Position numbers and translations under genes: made by a program
Notes under the pieces: model-generated
Told to the model about the DNA's origin: nothing
Database searches by the model: none
What the model saw: only the letters and a program-made list of their open reading frames with translations
DNA from: Moraxella sp. VT-16-12
GTDB lineage: Bacteria; Pseudomonadota; Gammaproteobacteria; Pseudomonadales; Moraxellaceae
Assembly: GCF_002224245.2 (NCBI RefSeq)
Contig: NZ_NKHK02000001.1
Span: 331,154-395,153 of the forward strand
DNA: 64,000 bases
Direction of reading: 5' to 3'
Shown: one piece after another, positions 27,122 through 35,445 of the stretch
How positions within the stretch are numbered: position 1 is the first letter of the stretch
Layout: every line of letters begins with the position of its first letter

Positions 27122-27160
27122 CGCCCTTTTTTGACCATCAAAAAGGGGCGTGTTTATTTT
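27122..27160 (+). terminator. intrinsic terminator of purL
   Basis: CGCCCTTTTTTG pairs with CAAAAAGGGGCG with one mismatch across a five-base loop, followed by TGTTTATTTT. Confidence 0.7.
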
Positions 27161-27422
27161 GGGATTTAATACATGATGATATTGATTTTTATCATATGCA
27201 TTTGAATAAAATTTAATCTTTTTTATTCTAAAAATGGGCGAATTTTATTAAAAAATCCCTAATAAAATTAAGTATAAAGATGAAGCAATTTTTGGTTTAT
27301 TTTTGTTTAATTTTAGTAAGTTGCAGATAAAAGTTAGCGTATTGGGTTGTAAAGCGTAATGAGTTTATAAGTTTTTTTTAGTATAATTGTGCGTTATTAA
27401 AAATTTCTGGACTAGATGATAA
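27161..27422. other. AT-rich spacer with inverted repeats upstream of the c-di-GMP gene pair
   Basis: No gene is seen. AATTTTATTA (27241-27250) and TAATAAAATT (27260-27269) form a perfect 10-bp inverted repeat. A weaker repeat (GAATAAA / TTTATTC) lies at 27204-27228. A TATAAT at 27382-27387 is a likely -10 for the downstream gene; no good -35 was found. Confidence 0.4.
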
Positions 27423-29114
27423 ATGATTACACTAAGCAAATTTGAAAGACTGGTGATGACCAATATTCCAGAACAATCCTTACAAAGTATGACGATTGGT
27501 ATGGAAGGGGAGCTGATACCAGAGTGGGTGTTGTCATTATCAGGCATGAATAAGCATGGGCAGTTTGCTCAAATACAATCTGTGCTGACTGAATTGTTGG
27601 TGGTACAGATGCACGATAAGATACGCCTAAAAATACTGGCCAAACTCATGCCAGCCTTTGAGCGGGTGGTGGGACAGCTTCATAATGATTATATTTATGA
27701 ACATCAAAATTTATCTGCCATTCAACAGCAAAGCACCACCGAAGTTAGAAGTTTGTACTTTTTGCTGATTTTAAATTACAAAAATATCGCATCTCGGGCG
27801 TATGTGGAGCTACACCAAGATGATGAGATGGAAGAGGGTTGGTTAAAAAAAATATTTAAAACATTAAACAATGACGAAAAAAACATTGTGGTGGTGGCGG
27901 TGTATCAAATGATGGGGTTGTATGTGCGACTTTTGATGGAGTACGCCATGACTTACCAAAGAGCCCCGCGTGTGGTGTGGCAACAGCTAAATTTTTGGTA
28001 TTTGCGTGTCGCCCAAGAAGGGGTGGTGCATCAAGATGTGCATAAAGTTGCCAAATACCTGCCTAATGACACCATTCAGCGCCAGTACGAGCAAGCATGC
28101 ATTTCTAGTTTTGTGAACTTTTTTGCTTATCGCCGTCAGGACATTTTGAATATTTTTAAGGTGTTGCCAACTTGGGCGACTTATGTGGAAGCGACCTTTG
28201 AAGCACGACCAGAATTAAAAATCTTTGTCAATCTTTTGGGCAATTATCCCCCAGAAGTCATCACGCCATATGCAACAGTCAATCCGTATAGTGATGAATA
28301 TCAATGCTTGTTTTTTGATGAAAGTAAGCTGGTTCAACATCTTGTGGAAGTCAAATCAGGCAAATTCATCACCAACGATGCCCAAAGTGTCTTTGAGTCA
28401 AGGCTTGCCAGAATGGTGCTTATCGCCTTTGAGCGGTACGCTCGCCAAGACCGTATAGATCGTCTAGGACAGCAAGTAGCGGAGCTTTTAACGGGATTTT
28501 CGGCGATTTTTCAGCAAATCTCTGGTGGGCGAGAGTTGGCACAAGTCATCAATCAGCAAGCTTTGATGGACACTCGGCAGCCTAGAACCATCAAACAAGC
28601 CCTAGAACCTGCCTTACCAAAAGAGTGGGTAAAGCTGACCAGCAGTAGTGAGACCTTGGCACGGTTTAATTACACACAAAAAGTGCATGATTTTGATGGC
28701 GATACTCGTGATGTGGTGATTGACCAGCATTTTTTACAAGTGTTTGGGCTGTTTGCCATCAAATCAGAAAACAGCAAAAATCAAAATCCGTGGCGGTTGG
28801 GTATTGCTCACTGGGTGGATCGTTTTGGCGATGAGATAGAAGTAGATGGTAGGATTTTGGGGCGGATTTTGCTTGCTTGTGGTGCAAGACTGCTAAAAAA
28901 TGATGGGCGTTCTCAGGAGTTTATCCATGCTTTATTAATAGATGGCGATGAGCTAAACAAACAAAGCACGCTGATTGTGCCACGTTATCATTTTAAATCA
29001 GGCGACATGATACTCATGCGGATTGACACCAAAGAGCTGCGACTGCGTTTGGAGAGAAACTTGCTTTCTACTGATGAGATAGAGCAATACCAGATTGTTC
29101 GTATGAGCGAGTAA
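27423..29114 (+). CDS. conserved protein with PilZ-like C-terminal domain, FimX neighbour
   Basis: A 563-residue cytoplasmic protein without signal peptide or membrane segments. Residues 1-400 are mostly helical and match no family I can name. The C-terminal part, about residues 410-555, has a beta-rich pattern: ...VIDQHFLQVFGLFAI..., then WRLGIAHWVDRFGDEIEVDG and GRILLACGARLL. That pattern is reminiscent of PilZ-type c-di-GMP-binding modules, but the classic RxxxR...DxSxxG motif is not clearly present, so binding is uncertain. The gene ends 84 bases before a FimX-like gene in the same direction, which suggests a shared signalling pathway controlling type IV pili. The ribosome-binding site is weak. 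Confidence 0.6.
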   Translation: MITLSKFERLVMTNIPEQSLQSMTIGMEGELIPEWVLSLSGMNKHGQFAQIQSVLTELLVVQMHDKIRLKILAKLMPAFERVVGQLHNDYIYEHQNLSAIQQQSTTEVRSLYFLLILNYKNIASRAYVELHQDDEMEEGWLKKIFKTLNNDEKNIVVVAVYQMMGLYVRLLMEYAMTYQRAPRVVWQQLNFWYLRVAQEGVVHQDVHKVAKYLPNDTIQRQYEQACISSFVNFFAYRRQDILNIFKVLPTWATYVEATFEARPELKIFVNLLGNYPPEVITPYATVNPYSDEYQCLFFDESKLVQHLVEVKSGKFITNDAQSVFESRLARMVLIAFERYARQDRIDRLGQQVAELLTGFSAIFQQISGGRELAQVINQQALMDTRQPRTIKQALEPALPKEWVKLTSSSETLARFNYTQKVHDFDGDTRDVVIDQHFLQVFGLFAIKSENSKNQNPWRLGIAHWVDRFGDEIEVDGRILGRILLACGARLLKNDGRSQEFIHALLIDGDELNKQSTLIVPRYHFKSGDMILMRIDTKELRLRLERNLLSTDEIEQYQIVRMSE

Positions 29115-29198
29115 ATATTTTAAATTGAGTTTTGCCAGCAAATGCCAGCCTTTATTTAGAGTATGCTTAATAACTACTTTATTTGCAAAAGTGATGAT

Positions 29199-31301
29199 AT
29201 GAAACAAAGTTTAAATTTATTGGTCATAGATGAAGAGCAGTTATATGCCGAACATTTGGTCAAACTGTTGTCAGTGTATTATGAAGAAGTGCATTTGGGC
29301 TTTTTGGACGAAAAAGCTGAACTGATAAAAATCTTACGTCATGAATGGGACGTGTTGGTATTTAACCGAGCCTATGACATGACCTTGACAGATGTGGTGG
29401 GCATCATTCAAGACCAAGATATTTTATTACCCATCATCGCCCTTGCCAAGAACCCCCAAGTTGCTGAGCTTAATCAATTTGGTCTGCCAGAGATTGTCTG
29501 TGGCGACATGGTCAAATCTATACCCGTCGGTGAAGATGGTATGTTGGTGATGGCGATTTGTTTGCAAAAGCAATATGTCAAAACCAAAAGACAGCTACAA
29601 GGCTTGCGTATGATTTTAAAAGAATCTGAGCAACGTGCCAATATTTTGATAGAAAATTCAAAATCTGCGGTGGCATATATTGACCAAGGTGTGCATATTT
29701 TTGCAAATGAGCCATATTTGCAGCTGTTTGGTTATAAGGGTATGCAAGACATTATTGGTGTGCCAGTGGTGGATTTGATTGCAGGGGGTGATAATGTTAA
29801 GGGCTTTAAGCAATTTTTGCGTAGATTTGACAAAGGCGACCGCTCGCAAGTGGAGTTTGAATTTGAAAGCAGACGCACCGATGGCACCACTTTTGCATCA
29901 AAGCTACAATTAGCCGCCGCCACCTTAGATGGTGAGCCTGTTACGCAGATGATTATCCAGCAAAACAACAGCACAGATGCTGAGCTTGTCAAAAAACTTG
30001 CCCAAGCTGAACGCCTTGACCCTTTGACGGGGCTGGCTAACCGCATTGCCTGTATGGAGTATTTGCAAAATACACATCATGAGCTGACAAATGGCACATT
30101 AAAATCAGCCCATGTGCTGTACATACGCATGGATAATGCCCCAAAAATCAACTCCACAGTAGGGATTGCAGGGCTAGATACGGCAGTAAAACAGGTGGCA
30201 TATTTGCTTGATGAGTCTTTTACCAAGATGAATGATGGCTTTGTGGCTCGGTTTAGCGACACGCATTTTGTGGTGATTTTGTCTGATGTTAGCACGGATG
30301 AAGCACTGACAACGGCTCAGTTAGTAACTCAAAAAGTAGCAAGTTTATTAATAGAAGTTGGTAGCCGTACCGTAACCACCACCTTGTCGGTGGGCGTGGT
30401 GATGATGGACATGAATGCTCCCACACCGCAGGTCGTGCTAGAACGTGCGATAGCTGTGATGAATGAGTTTGATATTGATGATGATTCTGCAGATAAAGTT
30501 GGTGTGTTTGACATCAGTAGGCTTGCCAGCGAAGATGACAGTGTGTTGTCAGAATATCTACAAAATGCTTTGGCTTACAATCAGTTGCAGCTGAGTTATC
30601 AAGCAATTTATGACATTGAGACAGACAGTAGCGATTTGTTTGAAGTTTATGTCACCTTACCAATGGCAGACGGCTCGGCATTGACTTTTGAGAAGATTAT
30701 TCCCATTGCTCGCAAAAACAATCTGTTAGATAAGCTAGACCGTTGGGTGCTGATTAATGCCACCAAACATCTAATTCACATCAGAAAAACCCACCCAAGT
30801 GCCAAAATACTGATTGGTTTGTCATCGTCTGCTTTGGAAAATAACGGTTTTGCAAATAATTTTATTGCCAGCATTACTCAGCTGATTCGTGCCATTGGCG
30901 GTGATGCACAGGCGTTGATTTTGCAGTTTAATGAGCAAGATTTGCTAGATTATATGGTGGCAGCAAAACGTCAGTTTATGGCATTGGCAAACATTGGCTG
31001 TCGTTATGGGGTGTATAGTTTTGGTTCTACCACCAAATACGAAGACGTGCTCACCCATCTAAATCCAAACATGGTCAGACTGGCTCGCAGTTATACCAAA
31101 GATTTGGACCGTGAAGTCAATCTAAATAGCCTACAATCCTTGATTAGTACCATCAATGCTCATCATGTGGCAACACTCATGCCTTATATTGAAGAAGCGT
31201 CCGTCATGTCGCTGGCGTGGTCAGTTGGGGCACGATTCTTGCAGGGAGATTATTTGCAACCTGCCACCTCAGAGATGGTGTTTGCCCCACCTGCCGAATA
31301 G
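29199..31301 (+). CDS. fimX: FimX-like protein: REC-like, PAS, degenerate GGDEF and EAL domains
   Basis: A 700-residue protein with four modules. A receiver-like domain (about 4-120) starts SLNLLVIDEEQLYAEHL. A PAS domain (about 140-250) contains NSKSAVAYIDQGVHIFAN. A GGDEF domain (about 270-425) starts DPLTGLANR, but its active site reads RFSDTH near residue 352 instead of RFGGDEF. An EAL domain (about 450-690) has EVYV at about residue 482 in place of EAL. Both catalytic sites are degenerate, so it probably binds c-di-GMP rather than making or breaking it, as FimX of Pseudomonas does in type IV pilus twitching. ATG at 29199 starts directly at the receiver domain; 29163 is an alternative. 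Confidence 0.82.
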   Translation: MKQSLNLLVIDEEQLYAEHLVKLLSVYYEEVHLGFLDEKAELIKILRHEWDVLVFNRAYDMTLTDVVGIIQDQDILLPIIALAKNPQVAELNQFGLPEIVCGDMVKSIPVGEDGMLVMAICLQKQYVKTKRQLQGLRMILKESEQRANILIENSKSAVAYIDQGVHIFANEPYLQLFGYKGMQDIIGVPVVDLIAGGDNVKGFKQFLRRFDKGDRSQVEFEFESRRTDGTTFASKLQLAAATLDGEPVTQMIIQQNNSTDAELVKKLAQAERLDPLTGLANRIACMEYLQNTHHELTNGTLKSAHVLYIRMDNAPKINSTVGIAGLDTAVKQVAYLLDESFTKMNDGFVARFSDTHFVVILSDVSTDEALTTAQLVTQKVASLLIEVGSRTVTTTLSVGVVMMDMNAPTPQVVLERAIAVMNEFDIDDDSADKVGVFDISRLASEDDSVLSEYLQNALAYNQLQLSYQAIYDIETDSSDLFEVYVTLPMADGSALTFEKIIPIARKNNLLDKLDRWVLINATKHLIHIRKTHPSAKILIGLSSSALENNGFANNFIASITQLIRAIGGDAQALILQFNEQDLLDYMVAAKRQFMALANIGCRYGVYSFGSTTKYEDVLTHLNPNMVRLARSYTKDLDREVNLNSLQSLISTINAHHVATLMPYIEEASVMSLAWSVGARFLQGDYLQPATSEMVFAPPAE

Positions 31302-31322
31302 GCGATTTAATAATAAAAGAAT

Positions 31323-32264
31323 ATGACCATGAGCCAAATACAACCAAAAATCAACCGCTTATTAGACACCATCAATCACATTGTTTTAGATAAGCAATAT
31401 GCTGTTAAGTTGGCGGTGTCATGTTTACTTGCTGATGGTCATTTATTATTACAAGATTTGCCGGGGATGGGTAAGACAACGCTGGCTCATGCGTTGGCGG
31501 TGTTGTTTGGCATGGATTTTAATCGTGTACAATTTACCAATGACATGCTCCCTGCCGATATTTTGGGCATGATGGTTTATGACCAAACTCGTCAGGAATT
31601 TTATTTTCGTCAAGGGGCGGTATTTACTCAGTTACTGCTTGCCGATGAGATTAACCGTTCTAGTCCAAAAACGCAATCTGCATTATTAGAGGCTATGGAA
31701 GAGCGACAAGTTACCCAAGATGGTAAAACTTATCTGCTCCCTAAGCCTTTTTTTGTCATTGCCACGCAAAACCCTGTTCAGCAAGCAGGCGTGTATCCAC
31801 TTCCTGAATCTCAACTTGACCGTTTTTTGATGTGTGTGTCGCTTGGTTATCCATCGCCAACTGCCGAGCGAGAGCTGTTAGAAGGCAAAGACAGACGAGA
31901 GCTGTTGTCAGGATTAACCGCAATTTTGACCGCCCAAGATGTGCTTATTGCTCAGCAAGAAGTCCGCAATATGTATATTGCTCCTGTGGTGCTAGATTAT
32001 ATTCAGCGTTTGGTGGCAAAAAGCCGTGCCAGTCAGGAGTATCATGGGTTGTCGCCCCGTGGTGTGCTTGCCTTAAAAAGAGCGTGTCAGGCGTACGCTT
32101 ATGTGAGTGGTCAAAATAACGTCGCCATTGATGACGTGCAAGCGGTGTTCTCGGCGGTGGCTGACCACCGTTTGGGACAAAGATTTGTGCCATTTCATCA
32201 TTTGGGGGGTACAAAAGCTCACACGCTTGCTGAGCAAATCATTGCACAGGTGGCTGTGGATTGA
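31323..32264 (+). CDS. MoxR-family AAA+ ATPase
   Basis: A 313-residue AAA+ chaperone-like ATPase. Walker A QDLPGMGKTTLAHAL is at about residues 44-58, Walker B LLLADEINRSSPKTQSALLEA at about 108, and the sensor/Arg-finger region runs through FFVIATQNPVQQAGVYPLPE and QLDRF. MoxR proteins typically act with a DUF58 protein and help mature a partner complex. Here the DUF58 gene overlaps its stop codon and a transglutaminase-like gene follows. The start is ATG 31323; ATG 31329 is possible. Confidence 0.93.
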   Translation: MTMSQIQPKINRLLDTINHIVLDKQYAVKLAVSCLLADGHLLLQDLPGMGKTTLAHALAVLFGMDFNRVQFTNDMLPADILGMMVYDQTRQEFYFRQGAVFTQLLLADEINRSSPKTQSALLEAMEERQVTQDGKTYLLPKPFFVIATQNPVQQAGVYPLPESQLDRFLMCVSLGYPSPTAERELLEGKDRRELLSGLTAILTAQDVLIAQQEVRNMYIAPVVLDYIQRLVAKSRASQEYHGLSPRGVLALKRACQAYAYVSGQNNVAIDDVQAVFSAVADHRLGQRFVPFHHLGGTKAHTLAEQIIAQVAVD

Positions 32265-33229
32265 TGACATCGCCGACACTTTTATCCCCCATTGGCAAAT
32301 ATGTTCGTGCCTTTTTACTCAAACGCACCCCAAAAGCTGACCACATTTCTTTTAGCTTAAAAAACATCTATGTCTTTTTTAGTGCCCAAGGGTTATTATT
32401 TGGATTGTTGCTCATCATTACCTTTGTGATGGGGATAAATTATGCCAACAACTTGGTTTTGGGCTTATGCTTTTATTTATTTGGCATGTGGCTTGTGGGG
32501 GTGTTTTATACTTTTGTACAATTGTCTGCCCTTGAATTGACATTAATAGAGACCAGCTTGACCGAAGCACAAAAGGACGCTTGGGTAAGCGTACAGATTG
32601 CCAATAAAAGTGGCAAATCTAGCCGTCAGATAGTGCTTGGTTTTGATGGGGGTGAGCCTGTGATTGTGCCTTATGTAGATAAGACAATGACAGTCAGACT
32701 GTCTGTGCCAACACATCAGCGTGGTCGTATGGCATTGCCACGATTGACCATACATACGGTGTACCCACTGGGCATATTAAAAGCATGGGCATATGCGTAT
32801 TTTGATAGCCCTGTGTATGTTTATCCCAAACCACAAAAATTTGATTGGCAAACCACTTTGCATGCCATGCATGGTGATGGTGAGCAAACGGGTCTGGTGG
32901 GTAAAATCGGTCAAGATGAGTTTGAGCGTCTGGACGAGTATCAAGCAGGCGAGAGTTTGGCACGAGTGTCATGGGGGCATTTGGCTCGTGGAGCAGGTAT
33001 GCTGACCAAGCATTTTGCTGACCCTGTGGGCACACAAACAAAAGTGGACTATCAACAAATGCCCAGCATTCATCATGAACAAAAATTAAGCGAAATGGCG
33101 TTTGCCATCAAAGCACTACAAGACAGTGAGCTTGGGTTTTTTGTGGTATTGCCTAGCTGGAAAAGTGAGTTTGGCTCAGGACAAGCGTTCGTTCAGTCAT
33201 GTTTGCTGGCACTTGCCAAAGAGCCTTAA
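32264..33229 (+). CDS. DUF58 domain protein
   Basis: A 321-residue protein with two N-terminal membrane helices (about residues 35-85) and a cytoplasmic DUF58 domain. The family's core is FERLDEYQAGESLARVSWGH followed by LARGAGMLTKHFADP, equivalent to the conserved RxYxxGDxxRxIdWxxxAR block. Its ATG overlaps the MoxR stop codon by one base, so translation is coupled. Its usual partners are MoxR upstream and the TgpA-like protein downstream; the exact role is unknown. Confidence 0.9.
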   Translation: MTSPTLLSPIGKYVRAFLLKRTPKADHISFSLKNIYVFFSAQGLLFGLLLIITFVMGINYANNLVLGLCFYLFGMWLVGVFYTFVQLSALELTLIETSLTEAQKDAWVSVQIANKSGKSSRQIVLGFDGGEPVIVPYVDKTMTVRLSVPTHQRGRMALPRLTIHTVYPLGILKAWAYAYFDSPVYVYPKPQKFDWQTTLHAMHGDGEQTGLVGKIGQDEFERLDEYQAGESLARVSWGHLARGAGMLTKHFADPVGTQTKVDYQQMPSIHHEQKLSEMAFAIKALQDSELGFFVVLPSWKSEFGSGQAFVQSCLLALAKEP

Positions 33230-33286
33230 AAATAAACACCGTTACGCCAGTTCATATAACACCCCAACATTTTAACCCCAATACAA

Positions 33287-35386
33287 ATGACCACATTTTT
33301 AGAGTACAGCCTTGGTAAACGCACTGCTTCCACGCAGTTTGTTGGGAGCGGATTTGCCAAAATTTTGGCATTGCCTGCTTATCATTGGGTGATGCTGTCA
33401 GCACTGCTTATCATGCTTGTGCATATCACCACCTTGCCTGTCTGGTTGTTTGTTGTGGTAACAGCCAGCATTCTTCTACAAAAACCCACCATTAAAGCCG
33501 CCATAGATGGGCATGGCAAAGGTCGCCTTAAAAAGACCCAACAAATCATCAAAGCCATCATGTTTTTTGTGGGTGCGGGGGGCATTTATTTATATTTTGG
33601 TAAGCTGTTGGGCGTTGATGTGGCGGTCAGTTTTTTGGTGCTGTGTTTTGGTACAAAATTTTGGGAGCTTTATCAAAAACGAGATGCCTATGTGTGCCTA
33701 AATTTGGGGCTGTTTGTTTTGGGGTCGGCATTTTTGATGAGCCAAGGCTTAAAAGTGGTGCTGTTGGCACTACCAGCACTCATGGCGGTGATGATGACCT
33801 TTATTGCCCTAAGCGATGAAAATAACAACACAGGTCAAGGGAGACTGCGTGCTTTATTGATGGTGGCACTGCCTGCTGTGCCGTTATTGTTGGTGTTATT
33901 CATGTTTTTCCCCCGCCTGCCCCCACTGTGGTCGCTACCGATGGCAGGCAAAACTGCCACCACAGGTGTATCAGATTCTATGTCGCCTGGGGATTTTTCA
34001 AACCTAAGCCAATCTACTGAGCTTGCGTTTCGGGTGGAGTTTGATGGACAGCCACCAAGTCGCCAAGAAATGTATTGGCGGGGATTGGTGTTTAGTGATT
34101 TTGATGGCGTTACATGGACGCAAAGTGAACTGGCGCAAGGATTTTGGTCATCATCGGACATTAACAATCCCCCTGAATGGATAAAAAGTGTACAAATTGG
34201 CGATTTTACGCCCTATAAAGTCATCTTGGAGCCTACCGAACAAAACTGGTTATTTGCCTTAGAATACCCAACCCTTCGCCCAAAGCGTGGCATAGGTTTG
34301 ACAAGCGAGTTTGTATTAAGAAGTTATTTTCCTGTATCCACACAGCTGCACTATGAATCGGCATATTATCAGCAAAGTCGGACGGATTTGAATTTGGACG
34401 AATTGCAAAGACACATCAATCTGCGTCTGCCAAATCAAGGCAACTCCCAAAGCCGTGCTTTTGCCGAGCAGCTATTTGCCCAAAGCAATCAAGACCCTGT
34501 GCGTTATATTGAAAGTGTTAAAGCGTACATCAGCACACAAGGGTTTAGCTATACTTTATCGCCCCCCGTGCTACAAAACCATCGTATTGATGAGTTTTTG
34601 TTTGGCACAAAGGCGGGTTTTTGTGAGCATTATGCGTCTAGTTTTGCTTTTTTGATGAGAGCGGTGGGCATTCCTGCTCGGGTGGTCGTAGGCTATCAAG
34701 GTGGGGAGCTTGGTCGTGATGGTCAAAGCTGGGAAGTGCGTCAAATGGACGCTCATGCGTGGACAGAAGTGTGGCTGGCAGGCGAAGGCTGGGTGCGTAT
34801 TGACCCAACTGCTTTTGTGTCATCTGAGCGAATTGATGAAGGCATGGGTGCAGTAGCACAGACTGGTGGAGCAAGTATGTTTGGTGAAGGCATTGCGGGG
34901 CAATGGAGTTATCAGCAGTTTAAACTGCTACAAACACTAAGACGTTATTCTGACCAAATCAATTACTATTGGCAACGAGATGTGGTGGGCTATGACCAAG
35001 ACAAACAGCAAAACGCCTTATTTAAATGGTTTAATATCAAAAATTTAGCTCAGCAGTTTTTTATGATGTCAGGTTTGGTGTTGGTGTTGGTGGGGCTGTT
35101 TTTGGTTATTATGTATCAAAAACGCAAAAAACGCCATCATGTACTAGATTTGCCACTCATCAGCTTATCAAAACGCTTTGCTAAACACGACCCATCGCTA
35201 GCAAGGGGTATGAGTGAGCCATATTTGGCATGGCTAGATAGGATAAATCACGCCATCAATCAGCCTGATGAGATTGACAAAATAAAAAGCACTTATCGGC
35301 GGTGGCGTTATGGCAATGAAAACATCACCAAGCAAGTGTCAGATGAGTTTCAAGCACTTGTCAAAAAATTGCCAAGCAAAACATAA
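33287..35386 (+). CDS. tgpA: TgpA-like membrane transglutaminase-domain protein
   Basis: A 699-residue inner-membrane protein. About six helices occupy residues 30-210, followed by a periplasmic transglutaminase-like domain and a last helix near 590-615. The Cys-His-Asp triad is visible in KAGFCEHYASSF (about residue 446), DAHAWTEVWL (about 489) and RIDPTAF (about 505). The cytoplasmic C-terminal tail ends in a DUF4129-like segment. The homologue of Pseudomonas is TgpA, reported as important for viability. It closes the MoxR-DUF58-TgpA operon. Confidence 0.9.
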   Translation: MTTFLEYSLGKRTASTQFVGSGFAKILALPAYHWVMLSALLIMLVHITTLPVWLFVVVTASILLQKPTIKAAIDGHGKGRLKKTQQIIKAIMFFVGAGGIYLYFGKLLGVDVAVSFLVLCFGTKFWELYQKRDAYVCLNLGLFVLGSAFLMSQGLKVVLLALPALMAVMMTFIALSDENNNTGQGRLRALLMVALPAVPLLLVLFMFFPRLPPLWSLPMAGKTATTGVSDSMSPGDFSNLSQSTELAFRVEFDGQPPSRQEMYWRGLVFSDFDGVTWTQSELAQGFWSSSDINNPPEWIKSVQIGDFTPYKVILEPTEQNWLFALEYPTLRPKRGIGLTSEFVLRSYFPVSTQLHYESAYYQQSRTDLNLDELQRHINLRLPNQGNSQSRAFAEQLFAQSNQDPVRYIESVKAYISTQGFSYTLSPPVLQNHRIDEFLFGTKAGFCEHYASSFAFLMRAVGIPARVVVGYQGGELGRDGQSWEVRQMDAHAWTEVWLAGEGWVRIDPTAFVSSERIDEGMGAVAQTGGASMFGEGIAGQWSYQQFKLLQTLRRYSDQINYYWQRDVVGYDQDKQQNALFKWFNIKNLAQQFFMMSGLVLVLVGLFLVIMYQKRKKRHHVLDLPLISLSKRFAKHDPSLARGMSEPYLAWLDRINHAINQPDEIDKIKSTYRRWRYGNENITKQVSDEFQALVKKLPSKT

Positions 35387-35445
35387 AGATGTGTTAATAT
35401 AATCCTTATTCATAATAACAATTAAGATGTTTTGGAGTGTTGGTG

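Noticed and set aside
32203..32208. G6 run in the MoxR gene as a phase-variation tract
   Set aside because: Too short and in a fully intact reading frame; similar C6 runs occur in efeB and tgpA without disruption.
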